A stretch of DNA of 64,000 bases. It comes from AP-15 sp963777435 (lineage in GTDB: Bacteria > Pseudomonadota > Alphaproteobacteria > ATCC43930 > CGMCC-115725). Both the position numbers and the translations under genes were made by a program. Shown piece after piece: positions 55,212-63,710 of this stretch; the first letter of the stretch is position 1; each line of letters opens with the position of its first letter. Location: positions 930,001 through 994,000 of the forward strand of contig CAVZQT010000003.1 of the NCBI GenBank assembly GCA_963777435.1, in the 5' to 3' direction. The notes under the pieces are model-generated. The model was given only the letters and a program-made list of their open reading frames with translations, was not told the DNA's origin and did no database searches.

Positions 55212-55877
55212 ATGTCATCTGCCAACACCCTCAAAGACATTTACATCGACGAACTGCGCGATCTCTGGTCCGCCAATGACCAGATGCAGCGAGCAATGCA
55301 GAGCCTTAGTGACAAAGCCTCGGACGACAAGCTCAGGGAGGTACTGATTAATTCGGTTGGCCACATTGGTCAGCATACCGAAACCTTGAAGTCGATCCTC
55401 GAAGCTCAGGGCGGCAATGTCGGCAAAGAGCACTGCAAGGGGATGGAGGGCCTTGTCGCAGAGGCGAAAAAACACGCCCTCGAAGGCGAGTTCGACGATC
55501 AGCTCCGGGACCTCGTCATCATCGCGCAGTACCAACGGATGTCACATTACGGGTTGGCCGGTTTTGGTACGGCCGCGGCTTATGCCAGAGCGCTTGGGAT
55601 CAAAGAGGATGCGGCGAAGCTGAAGGCGATCGCCAGCGACATATACAAGGCCGATGAATATACGACGCGGCTGGCGGAGCATTCCGAACGGGCAGCAGCG
55701 AAGACTAGCGGGGCCCAAGACAACATTTCGGTCAAACGTGATTTTCCTAGCGAGGAGCGTCCTGTCGAACCCGGCGGCACTGTCGGCCGCACCACTCCAG
55801 ACCAAAGCAAAGAACGAAACACTGAACTCGCGATCGAAACCGGACGTCAAGGCCCGCACCCGGAGGAAAAGCCCTAG
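55212..55877 (+). CDS. DUF892 / YciE-YciF-like ferritin-like protein
   Basis: A 221-residue protein. Residues 1-160 form the DUF892 four-helix domain: LKDIYIDELRDLWSANDQM (first metal Glu region), SVGHIGQHTETLKSILEAQGG, and QYQRMSHYGLAGFGTAAAYARALG (further metal ligands). A 55-residue hydrophilic tail rich in Glu, Arg and Pro follows. YciF-type proteins are stress-related diiron-fold proteins. ATG 55212 is the only good start. No partner gene is adjacent. Confidence 0.85.
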   Translation: MSSANTLKDIYIDELRDLWSANDQMQRAMQSLSDKASDDKLREVLINSVGHIGQHTETLKSILEAQGGNVGKEHCKGMEGLVAEAKKHALEGEFDDQLRDLVIIAQYQRMSHYGLAGFGTAAAYARALGIKEDAAKLKAIASDIYKADEYTTRLAEHSERAAAKTSGAQDNISVKRDFPSEERPVEPGGTVGRTTPDQSKERNTELAIETGRQGPHPEEKP

Positions 55878-56007
55878 ACGAGCACAGACTTAGGATGATT
55901 GCCGCGAGAGCCTCGGTGCGCCGGCCAGCGGCGTCATCATCGCGGCTGGTAGCGTCCTGCGGGTCGAACGTCAGATTTGAACGAGGCGAAACCGGCTCAC
56001 GGCTTGT

Positions 56008-56460
56008 TTGCAGAGGTCAGAAAGGCCGGAAGTGGTGGCGGATCATCAAAAAACGCACAGCTTGTCTATTGGTAAGGCTATCGTACTGCGCGCGTGGATT
56101 GCCGGCTTTGTGGTTGCGGGCGCCCACATCAACATAGGGTCCGCGGCACAAACCAACACGGTCAAAGCGGCCGAGCCGGGAGGCCCGGGTAAACTGACCA
56201 AGCATATGGATTGGCTTGTAACGAGCTCGCGCCGAACCTATCACCACATCCGCTTGCCATCCCGGATCGCGGTCGGCGATACAATCCCTCTATCTTACGG
56301 CAGCAACACAAAGACGTACGGGTTTCGCGTCGCACGAATAACGCTCACAGGCGATCGCTGCGAGATATTCAGCCAAACACAAATTCATCACCGCACTGAC
56401 AAAATCAACGTCACCCCTTGCTATCTGGCAGACCAGGAACGGATCGCTGTCCACCGATAA
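56008..56460 (+). CDS. Hypothetical protein with signal-like N-terminus
   Basis: About 150 residues from TTG 56008. A hydrophobic stretch (AIVLRAWIAGFVVAGAHINIGSAAQ) could be a signal peptide with cleavage near AAQ. The mature part is basic and contains a compact segment GDTIPLSYGSNTKTYGFRVARITLTGDRCEIFSQT and a second Cys near the end (NVTPCYLAD), so a disulfide is possible. I do not recognise a family. The start is uncertain. Confidence 0.5.
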   Translation: MQRSERPEVVADHQKTHSLSIGKAIVLRAWIAGFVVAGAHINIGSAAQTNTVKAAEPGGPGKLTKHMDWLVTSSRRTYHHIRLPSRIAVGDTIPLSYGSNTKTYGFRVARITLTGDRCEIFSQTQIHHRTDKINVTPCYLADQERIAVHR

Positions 56461-57161
56461 GCCTAGCTTAATGGTCATCCCTGTGCCAAGCAGAGTAGCG
56501 TCGCGTGGATTCCGCTGGATCCCGTGCAGCCGGACGAGTTGATCTTCGGCTTCAACAACAATGATCGCGCTGGCATTAGCGGCCCCTCACATAAGCGTCA
56601 ACCGATGCACAAAACGCCGAATGGTACGTGAGGCGGCCAAGACCCGGGCTATAACGTATTAAAATGCTAAATCGGCAGCCGATCAGTCCTTCTCACGGGA
56701 TGGGATGCAGGGTTGGCGATCAATTCTGCATCCCCTGACGAGCAGCTTTCGAACAGGGGTTTGTCAACCTGTCGAGGGAGCCCAGCAACTCGGCATTGAT
56801 CCCCAAGCACATCCGCGGCACGGTTTTCGATTGCCCCCTTTTCGGGATGGGCAAGACGCGAAGCGAACCTTTCGCCGACCATGCTGCAGCCAGTCTCACC
56901 CGGAAAGCATTACGCCGGGCACCGGAGCATTCGCGCTGCCGCAGTGACGGACCCAGACCGTAAACAGACCAAATCAGGATCGAATGATCCATTGACAATT
57001 CTTGCGATATTTGGGGCGCGCGTTCGTCGCGACGGCCGAGGGCTCGTCACGTATCGATGATCGGGATCATTTTTCGGACCATTAACCGGTCCGAACGGCT
57101 CATTCGCGCCCAAGGCTTCGGGAGTGTGATCGAGGCGGCGCGAACGGAGATTTCGAACAAC
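56461..57161. other. Gap with no convincing gene
   Basis: About 700 bases. Only short overlapping frames are present (for example 56667-56882 minus and 56705-56947 plus) and none has a ribosome site or known motif. It separates the stress-type genes from the split receiver-like gene. Confidence 0.5.
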
Positions 57162-57236
57162 GTGCGCATCTTGTTGGCCGAGATGTCAAACATGCTCTCC
57201 AGTATCGTCACGGCGGCGCTGGCTCAGGCGCCCGAT

Positions 57237-57244
57237 GTCGTGAT
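57237..57244. repeat. Target-site duplication, left copy
   Basis: GTCGTGAT directly before the left end of the IS element; the identical eight bases occur directly after the right end at 59783-59790. IS21 elements make 4-8 bp duplications, so this marks one insertion event. Confidence 0.9.
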
Positions 57245-57437
57245 TGTCAATCGGCGGCGAAGTTTGACCCTGGATAGGCGTTCAAAATTGACCCCGACGG
57301 GCATGGGTTCAGGGTTGTCCCGGTAGCGAACAGGAGGGCCCCGCGCGCGTCGCGTAGTGCCCTTACGAGCGACGGAGCGACGCGCGTGGGAGGTAGCCTG
57401 TTTGCCCACCGGGGCAAGCCCGGGGTGGTACAGCGGT

Positions 57438-58166
57438 TCAGGCGCGGTGTTTGAACCGCCAGCTCTCGTTCCCGGTTTCGATGATTTCGCAGTGATGGGT
57501 CAATCGGTCCAGCAGCGCCGTCGTCATCTTGGCGTCGCTGAAGACACTCGGCCATTCGCCGAAAGCAAGGTTGGTTGTGACGACGATCGAGGTGCGCTCG
57601 TAGAGCCGGCTGATCAGATGAAAGAGGAGCTGGCCGCCGGCCTGGGCGAAGGGCAGATAGCCGAGTTCGTCGAGGACAATAAAGTCCATGCGAGTGAGAT
57701 ATTCGGCGAGGCGGTCCTGGCGCCCGGCGCGGGCTTCGCCCTCCAGCCGGTTGACGAGGTCGACGACGGTGTAGAAGCGGCCTCTGGCGCCCCGGCGGAT
57801 GCAAGCCCGGGCAATGGCTATCGCCAGATGGCTTTTGCCCGTACCAGTTCCACCAATCAGCACGGCATTGCGCTGCTCGGCGAGAAAGGCGCCACTGGCC
57901 AAGTCGCGGATTTGCGCCTCGTTGACCGGCGTGCCAGTAAAGTCGAAGTCATTGATGTCCTTAGCCAGCGGCAATTTGGCAATGGTCAGCTGGTACTTGA
58001 TCGAGCGTGCCTGCTTCTCGGCGATCTCGGCACTGAGCAAATCGCCGACAATGCGCGGCGGCTCGTGCCGGCGCTTGATGGCGGTCGCCATCACCTCGTC
58101 GTAGGCCGCACGCATGCCGTAGAGCTTCAGCTTTGACATCAGCTCGAGAACGTCGGTCCGCTCCAT
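57438..58166 (-). CDS. istB: IS21 helper ATPase IstB
   Basis: A 242-residue AAA+ ATPase that helps the transposase choose and bend target DNA. Walker A is GGTGTGKSHLA near residue 106, and Walker B is FIVLDELGYLPF near 163-174. FGEWPSVFSDAKMTTALLDRLTHHCEII is the family C-terminus. The ATG at 58166 overlaps the istA stop as TGATG, giving coupled translation. Confidence 0.93.
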   Translation of the reverse strand: MERTDVLELMSKLKLYGMRAAYDEVMATAIKRRHEPPRIVGDLLSAEIAEKQARSIKYQLTIAKLPLAKDINDFDFTGTPVNEAQIRDLASGAFLAEQRNAVLIGGTGTGKSHLAIAIARACIRRGARGRFYTVVDLVNRLEGEARAGRQDRLAEYLTRMDFIVLDELGYLPFAQAGGQLLFHLISRLYERTSIVVTTNLAFGEWPSVFSDAKMTTALLDRLTHHCEIIETGNESWRFKHRA

Positions 58167-59665
58167 CACAATGCTCGGCGCAGGCGGTCGTAGCGGGCAC
58201 AATCGGCAATCGGCGCGTGTCGTAGCCGCAGCGCCTCTGGGGTCAAGATCGTTGCCGACGGTCCAGGATCGCGCTGGCGCGCCAGGATATTGAGGACGAC
58301 GTCAGCGGAATTGACACCCTCGGCGAGCGCCTCGGCACAAGCCGCCTCGACCGCAGCGAGGCCGTCGGTCAGCACCGCCGATAAAACCTTGACCATTTGG
58401 CGATCGCCATCGTCGGAGCCCTTCAGCCGGCGCCGTACCCGCTCCAATCCAGCCGGCAAGAGCCAGTCCTTGAACGGGGCGCCGTTTCTGAGCGCGCCGG
58501 GCTTTCTGGCCAGTACCGGCACGTAATGCCAGGGGTCGTAGATCGTCTCGCCGCGACCGAAGCGGCGCCCATGTTGGCCGGCGATCGCGCCGTCCTGGCG
58601 GATCACGATGCGATCGGCATAGGCTTGGATCTCGACCGGCCGGCCGACGGCGCACGAAGCGACCGAGTACTTGTTGTTGTCAAACCGGATGAGGCAAGTC
58701 TTCGAGACCGCGGCTTGCGTTGCGTGGAACCCGTCGAACGGGCCGGCAATCGGCACCAGCTGCGGCCGCTCCGCCTCAAAGGCTTGCCAGATCGTGCAGT
58801 CGGCCAGCTCGGGATGCCGATGTGCCTTGGCGTAAGCAACGCAGCGGTCGAGCAGCCAGGCGTTCAGCTCCTCGTAGCTCGCCACCCGCAGTCGCGGCGT
58901 AAAAAAACGCTCGCGCACCAGCCCGACCTGGTTCTCGACCTGGCCCTTCTCCCAGCCCGCCGCCGGGGTACAGGCAGTCGGCTCAACCAGGTAATGCCCG
59001 CACATCCGCAGAAAGCGGCGGTTGAACTGGCGGTCCTTGCCGATAAACACGGCCTCGACCGCGGTTTTCATGTTGTCATAGATGCCGCGCGTGCAGGTGC
59101 CCCTGAAAAAGGCGAAGGCGCGGTTGTGCGCGTCGAACACCATCTCTTGGGTCTCGCGCGGATAGGCTCGCACGAACAACATGCGGCTGTGGCACAGCCG
59201 GACATGCGCCAGCTTGACCGTCACCGTCACCCCGTTGATCAGTACGACCTCGTGGCTCCAGTCAAATTGGTAGGCCTCGCCCGGCGCAAGGCTCAGCGGC
59301 ACATAGGCCTCTGCCGTCACCGCCCCGCGCGCAATACGCCATCGCTTCGCATAGCGGCGGACCGCATCGTAGCTGCCGCGATAGCCAAGGCCACGCAGCT
59401 CCTCGTAAACCCGAATCAGCGTCAGCCGCTCGCGCCCCGGCTTCGCCTCGTTCGCCGCCAGCATCTGGTCGAGATCGTCGCGCCATGGTCCCAACCTCGG
59501 CTGTGGCTGCAGTTGGCGACCGTACTCAAAAGCCGTCGCGCCCGAACGCAACACCTTGCGCACCGTGTTCCGCGACACCTTCAGCTCGCGGACGATCGCC
59601 TTGATCGACTTGCCTTTGACAAAATGCTCCCGCCGGATCCGGCCGATCGTCTCCACAACCAGCAT
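58166..59665 (-). CDS. istA: IS21 transposase IstA
   Basis: A 499-residue DDE transposase. The N-terminal helix-turn-helix is SIKAIVRELKVSRNTVRKVLRSG. The catalytic core begins AYQFDWSHEVV (first Asp), with YDNMKTAVEAVF (second Asp) and GWEKGQVENQVGLVRERFF (Glu). The C-terminal beta domain (RFDNNKYSVASCAVGRPVEIQAYADRIVI) follows. ATG 59665 gives the usual start MLVVETIGRIRREH; in-frame upstream starts exist at 59686 and 59719. Confidence 0.93.
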   Translation of the reverse strand: MLVVETIGRIRREHFVKGKSIKAIVRELKVSRNTVRKVLRSGATAFEYGRQLQPQPRLGPWRDDLDQMLAANEAKPGRERLTLIRVYEELRGLGYRGSYDAVRRYAKRWRIARGAVTAEAYVPLSLAPGEAYQFDWSHEVVLINGVTVTVKLAHVRLCHSRMLFVRAYPRETQEMVFDAHNRAFAFFRGTCTRGIYDNMKTAVEAVFIGKDRQFNRRFLRMCGHYLVEPTACTPAAGWEKGQVENQVGLVRERFFTPRLRVASYEELNAWLLDRCVAYAKAHRHPELADCTIWQAFEAERPQLVPIAGPFDGFHATQAAVSKTCLIRFDNNKYSVASCAVGRPVEIQAYADRIVIRQDGAIAGQHGRRFGRGETIYDPWHYVPVLARKPGALRNGAPFKDWLLPAGLERVRRRLKGSDDGDRQMVKVLSAVLTDGLAAVEAACAEALAEGVNSADVVLNILARQRDPGPSATILTPEALRLRHAPIADCARYDRLRRAL

Positions 59666-59782
59666 CCCCCGCCACCCGCTCGCCATCCCCCGGCGGGCAG
59701 CCTGCGCATCACATCGCAAAGGGGGTCAAAATTGGACGCCGATCACCCCCATACCGGGGTCAATCTTCCACGCCGAAACACA

Positions 59783-59790
59783 GTCGTGAT
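59783..59790. repeat. Target-site duplication, right copy
   Basis: GTCGTGAT, identical to the left copy at 57237-57244. Collapsing the two copies restores the split gene's reading frame exactly. Confidence 0.9.
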
Positions 59791-60256
59791 GGTGGGCTAC
59801 GTTGCGGATGACCGGGAACTTACCTCCCAAATTCGCGCAACAGCCGCCGACGCAGTTATCGTCCACCACAGCCACCCGGGCGCCTCAGCAAGCTTCATGC
59901 CGCTGCTCAATACTTTTCCGCTGCTGAAGGTGGTGGCGATCAATGCAAACGGCCGCGGTGGTTTCCTGCATGAACTGCGCCCGCATTCCACTGCCTTCGC
60001 AGAGATCGCCGCCGACGTTCTATTGTCGACACTGCGTGGCTCCCTCAGCCCAGTCATTGAAGCAGCCCCCAATGAACAGCCCCATTGAATGCCGCAAATC
60101 GACGGCAATCCGCAGCGGCGCTGTGATTGCGGCTTTGGCCGACATTCGCCTCTGGCTGAGACCGTCGGCGCTTCGCAGTCATTGCCGCGCCGCACCGGGT
60201 AGACGGAGTTAGTTGGTCAGCGCTGTTGTTCGATCGACGGCTCGAAAGGAACTGTT

Positions 60257-62348
60257 ATGGCGATAGCGCCTACCTATCCCGGCGTTTACATCGAGGAGCT
60301 GCCCAGTCCGGTCCACACGATTGCCGGGGTGGCGACATCGATCACCGCCTTTGTCGGTTATACGGCGCGCGGCATCGACAATCGGGCCGAGCGAATCCTC
60401 AGCTTTTCCGATTATGAACGGCAGTTCGGCGGGATCGATTCGCAGAGCGAGGTATCGTACGCGGTTCAGCAATTCTTTGCCAATGGCGGCTCGCAAGGCT
60501 ATGTCGTGCGAGTTCCACATACCGGCGCCGTCGCCGCCTCGGTGACGTTTTCCAATCTGGTTTTCACCGCGCTCAGCACCGGCGCCTGGGCGAATGGCAA
60601 TCTGCTGATCGACGTCGATTACAACGGCGTCGACCAAAGCACGGCAACCGGCGAGCCGAGCGCGTTCAACCTGACCATCACCAATCTCGAGGACGGCACC
60701 GTCGAAACCTTCCCGTCGGTCTCACTGAACTTCAATAAAAGCAGCTATGCGCTGGCGGTGGTGAATGACCCCGACACCGGCTCGCAACTCGCCAATGTAA
60801 CGCTGGCGGCGCCGTGGGGTGCTACCCCCTCCGCCACCCCACCCGTGCAGACAGGCATCGTCGGCGCGGTGCTGCCGCTGTCGACCGTCGGCACGACGCG
60901 AGTGCTGGCCGGGGTCAATACCGCGCTCGGCGGCAGCAATACCGCGACGACAGTGTCGTCAACCCATGATTTTGGCTTTGCGCTGACCACGACGGAACCA
61001 CCGCCACCGCTTGCGCCGCTGCCGCTCGACGTCAAGGTTTTTGGCCGCAACGGCACCATCCCGCAGACCGTTGCCGGGCTGGCGGCGCAAATCGCGCAGA
61101 CCATCAATGCCGTGCTGCGCATCAACTGGCCCGGCGCGTCCGTCAGCTGCAGCGCGGTGACCCCGCCCGGCGGCACCGGCCAGGCCATTCGCATCGTCGC
61201 CACCTTCCCGGGCGCCAATGGTCAAATCGGCCACAACGATGCGGTGATCGCCATTGCGGCACGTCGGCGGCGAGCGGGTTGTCGGACGCCTCAGCGATGT
61301 TGGGTCTCGGCGGCGGCGCGACGCTCACCACGAGCAACGTCGCGCATTACACGGCCGGCACGTCAAACACCTTCGCCTCGCCGACCGCTACTGTGACCGG
61401 AACCGACGGCAGCGGGCTGCCCGGCAGCACGCAGCTGATTGGCGACCAGCTCGCTTTCACCGGCATTTATGCGTTGCTCAAAGTCGATCTCTTCAACCTG
61501 CTCAGCATCCCCGACGCCGCCCGCAGCGCCGCCGGCGATCCGAATTCGCTCGACCCCCATGTCGACCCAATGCCATCTACGGCGCCGCGATTACGCTGTG
61601 CGAGCAGGCCCGCGCGATGCTGCTGATCGATCCGCCGCCGCCGGTGCGCACTGTCGCCGCCGCGGTCGATTGGAAGACATTGCAGCTCGCAGTGCACAGC
61701 CCCAATGGTGCTGCCTATTTTCCGCGCCTGCGCCTGCCGGACTCGGCCAACAATTACCAATTGCCCACCTTCGCGCCGTCTGGAGTTGTCGCCGGGCTCT
61801 ATGCTCGGATCGACGGCGCGCGCGGCGTGTGGAAGGCGCCGGCCGGCACCGAAGCCACGCTGACCGGTGTTCAGGGCACGGTATACAAGCTCAGCGACCC
61901 GGAAAACGGCGTCCTCAACCCGCTCGGCCTCAATTGCTTTCGCATCTTTCCGATTGACGGCGCGGTGGCGTGGGGCGCGCGTACGCTGGTGGGATCGGAT
62001 GCCGAAGCCAGCCAGTGGAAATACGTGCCGGTCCGGCGGCTGGCCCTCTTTATCGAGAGTAGCCTCTATGCCGGCACGCAATGGGCGGTGTTCGAACCGA
62101 ATGACGAGCCGCTGTGGGCGCAATTGCGGCTCAATATCGGTGCGTTCATGCACAGCCTGTTTCAGCAAGGCGCCTTCCAGGGCAGCTCGCCGAGCACCGC
62201 CTATCTGGTGAAATGCGACAAGGACACGACCACCCAGAACGACATTGACAACGGAGTGGTCAATATTCTGGTCGGCTTCGCGCCGCTCAAGCCGGCGGAG
62301 TTCGTCGTAATCCAAATCCAGCAGCTCGCCGGCCAGCTCCAGACCTGA
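60257..62348 (+). CDS. Contractile tail sheath protein (eCIS type), two frame breaks
   Basis: Sheath protein of a phage-tail-like contractile particle. The N-terminus YPGVYIEELPSPVHTIAGVATSITAFVGYTARG is the hallmark of sheaths in extracellular contractile injection systems and T4-like tails. The C-terminal sheath domain is PNGAAYFPRLRLPDSANN, ARIDGARGVWKAPAGTEATLTGV, NCFRIFPIDGAVAWGARTL, RRLALFIESSLYAGTQWAVFEPNDEPLWAQLRLNIGAFMHSLFQQGAFQG. The frame breaks near 61258 and 61568; each is mended by one base in a short G or C run. Corrected length is about 697 residues, so a large variable domain is inserted between the conserved ends. ATG 60257. Confidence 0.85.
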
Positions 62349-62386
62349 CCGCGCGCGGACGCCACACCCGATCGAAGGACACGCCG

Positions 62387-62911
62387 ATGGCGGAATTCGT
62401 CGTCAATCCCTTGCGTTTCGACCCCTACAAAAATTTCAAGTTCCGCTTGCGTTGGGATGGACGCTATGTCGCCGGGATCAGCAAGGTCTCGGCGCTCAAG
62501 CGCACCACCGAAGTCGTCAAGCATCGCGAGGGCGGGGACCCCAGCAGCAGCCGCAAATCACCCGGCCGAACCGAATTTGATCCGATCACGCTGGAGCGCG
62601 GCGTCACCCACGATCTCGACTTCGAAGCCTGGGCCAGCAAAGTCTGGCAATTGCAGGCTGCTCTCGGCAGCGAGGTGTCGCTCGTCGATTTTCGCAAAAA
62701 CATCATACTCGACTTCTACAATGAAGCCGGCCAGCTCGCGATTTCCTACCAGATCTTCCGCTGCTGGGTTTCGGAATACCAGGCGTTGCCGGATCTGGAT
62801 GCAAATGCCAATGCAGTCGCAATCCAGCACATCAAACTCGAAAACGAAGGCTGGCAGCGTGATCCCGCGGTGACGGAGCCCACCGAGCCGACGCTGACCC
62901 CGCTATCGTAG
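62387..62911 (+). CDS. Tail tube protein (gp19/Afp1-like)
   Basis: A 174-residue inner-tube protein of the contractile particle. It begins NPLRFDPYKNFKFRLRWDGRYVAGISKVSALKRTTEVVKHREGGDPSSSRKSPGRTEFDPITLERGVTHDLDFEAWA, the standard pattern of phage T4-like tube and eCIS tube proteins. VDFRKNIILDFYNEAGQLAISYQIFRCWVSEYQALPDLDANANAVAIQHIKLENEGWQRD is the other conserved block. It follows the sheath gene by 38 bases. Polymerises into the tube that is driven out on contraction. Confidence 0.88.
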   Translation: MAEFVVNPLRFDPYKNFKFRLRWDGRYVAGISKVSALKRTTEVVKHREGGDPSSSRKSPGRTEFDPITLERGVTHDLDFEAWASKVWQLQAALGSEVSLVDFRKNIILDFYNEAGQLAISYQIFRCWVSEYQALPDLDANANAVAIQHIKLENEGWQRDPAVTEPTEPTLTPLS

Positions 62912-62942
62912 GAATTGGTCGGATCGCGCCCGAGGTATCGCC

Positions 62943-63710
62943 ATGCAGGAAGAACAATCGGACATGCTCGACACCCCGGCCGCAGTCCAGCAGCCGCTGT
63001 CTGGTGCAGCATTGCTCGCGGCCTGGGAAAGCGGCGCTGGCGAGCCGCCGCCGGCGCGGGCTTTGATTTTGCTGCAGGCCGGCTTTGCCGCGCTCACCGG
63101 ACAAGAAGCCGCCGCACTGCGGCTGGCGCAGCGCGATCAGGCGCTGGTCGCGCTGCATACGGGCAATTTCGGTTCGAGTTTGTCCGCGACAGTGGTCTGC
63201 GAATCCTGCGGCGACCGCTTGGAGTTCGCGCTGCCGGCGATGCAAGTGGCGGCTAGTTTGGGGCTGGCCGATGTGGAAAGCAGGCTGACCCAGGACGGCG
63301 CCACGGTGCGGCTGCGGCTGGCAAATACGCGCGATTTAATGGACGCCGCCGCGGCACCCGATCTCGAAACGGCGCGTCTGCTGCTGCTCGAACGGTGTGC
63401 GACGGCCTGGGACGCCGAGGGGGACGCCATGGCCTTGCCGCAGTCGCTGCATGAGGCCGGCCTCGATCGGCTCGATGCGATGCACGAAGCGGCGGAGATC
63501 TCGGTCACGCTCGCCTGTCCCGCCTGCGCCGCGCGACAATTAGTGCATCTCGACATTGCCGGCTTCCTGTGGGCCGAGATCAGTCACGCCGCGCGGCGTC
63601 TGCTCGACGTGGTCCACGAATTGGCCTGGGCCTACGGTTGGCCCGAGGACGCGATTCTCGCGATGAGCGCCGCGCGCCGGGCGGCTTGTATCGAGCGCGC
63701 GCGAGGATGA
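62943..63710 (+). CDS. Baseplate-associated-like protein with two CxxC pairs
   Basis: A 255-residue soluble protein. Two Cys pairs are 118 residues apart: VCESCGDRLEF near residue 82 and LACPACAARQ near 195, suggesting a split zinc ribbon, as in the T4 gp26/gp28-like baseplate proteins that sit at this place in injection-system clusters. The N-terminal part ALTGQEAAALRLAQRDQALVALHTGNFGSSLSATV resembles those. It overlaps the next gene by ATGA. The exact role is inferred from position. Confidence 0.65.
   Translation: MQEEQSDMLDTPAAVQQPLSGAALLAAWESGAGEPPPARALILLQAGFAALTGQEAAALRLAQRDQALVALHTGNFGSSLSATVVCESCGDRLEFALPAMQVAASLGLADVESRLTQDGATVRLRLANTRDLMDAAAAPDLETARLLLLERCATAWDAEGDAMALPQSLHEAGLDRLDAMHEAAEISVTLACPACAARQLVHLDIAGFLWAEISHAARRLLDVVHELAWAYGWPEDAILAMSAARRAACIERARG

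Larger units (their letters stand above)
57245..59782 (-). mobile_element. IS21-family insertion sequence, 2538 bp, intact
   Basis: Complete element with istA and istB on the minus strand. The 26-base terminal inverted repeats (57245-57270 and the complement of 59757-59782) begin TGT and match at 20 of 26 positions; both contain TCGGCG and TTGACCC. Additional TTGACCCC-like subterminal repeats lie near both ends, as usual for the family. An exact 8-bp duplication GTCGTGAT flanks it. Both genes are open, so it should be able to move, and the insertion looks recent. Confidence 0.93.
57162..60088 (+). pseudogene. Receiver-like protein gene split by the IS21-family element
   Basis: The left part (57162-57244, GTG start, VRILLAEMSNMLSSIVTAALAQAPDVV) and the right part (59791-60088) join in frame once the element and one target copy are removed. 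The joined product has 126 residues and reads DVVMVGYVADDRELTSQIRATAADAVIVHHSH at the junction. The fold pattern is that of a response-regulator receiver, but the phospho-Asp position reads HHSH and there is no Lys in the last strand, so it is a pseudo-receiver. It ends about 170 bases before the sheath gene and may have regulated it. GGAG lies about 12 bases before the GTG. Confidence 0.75.

Noticed and set aside
58397..60088. A 563-codon plus-strand frame over istA
   Set aside because: It is antisense to the well-supported transposase gene; only its last part (59791-60088) is real, as the right half of the split receiver-like gene.
60257..62911. Temperate prophage
   Set aside because: Only tail genes are visible; there is no integrase, capsid, terminase or lysis gene in the window. 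It cannot be fully excluded because the window ends at 64000.
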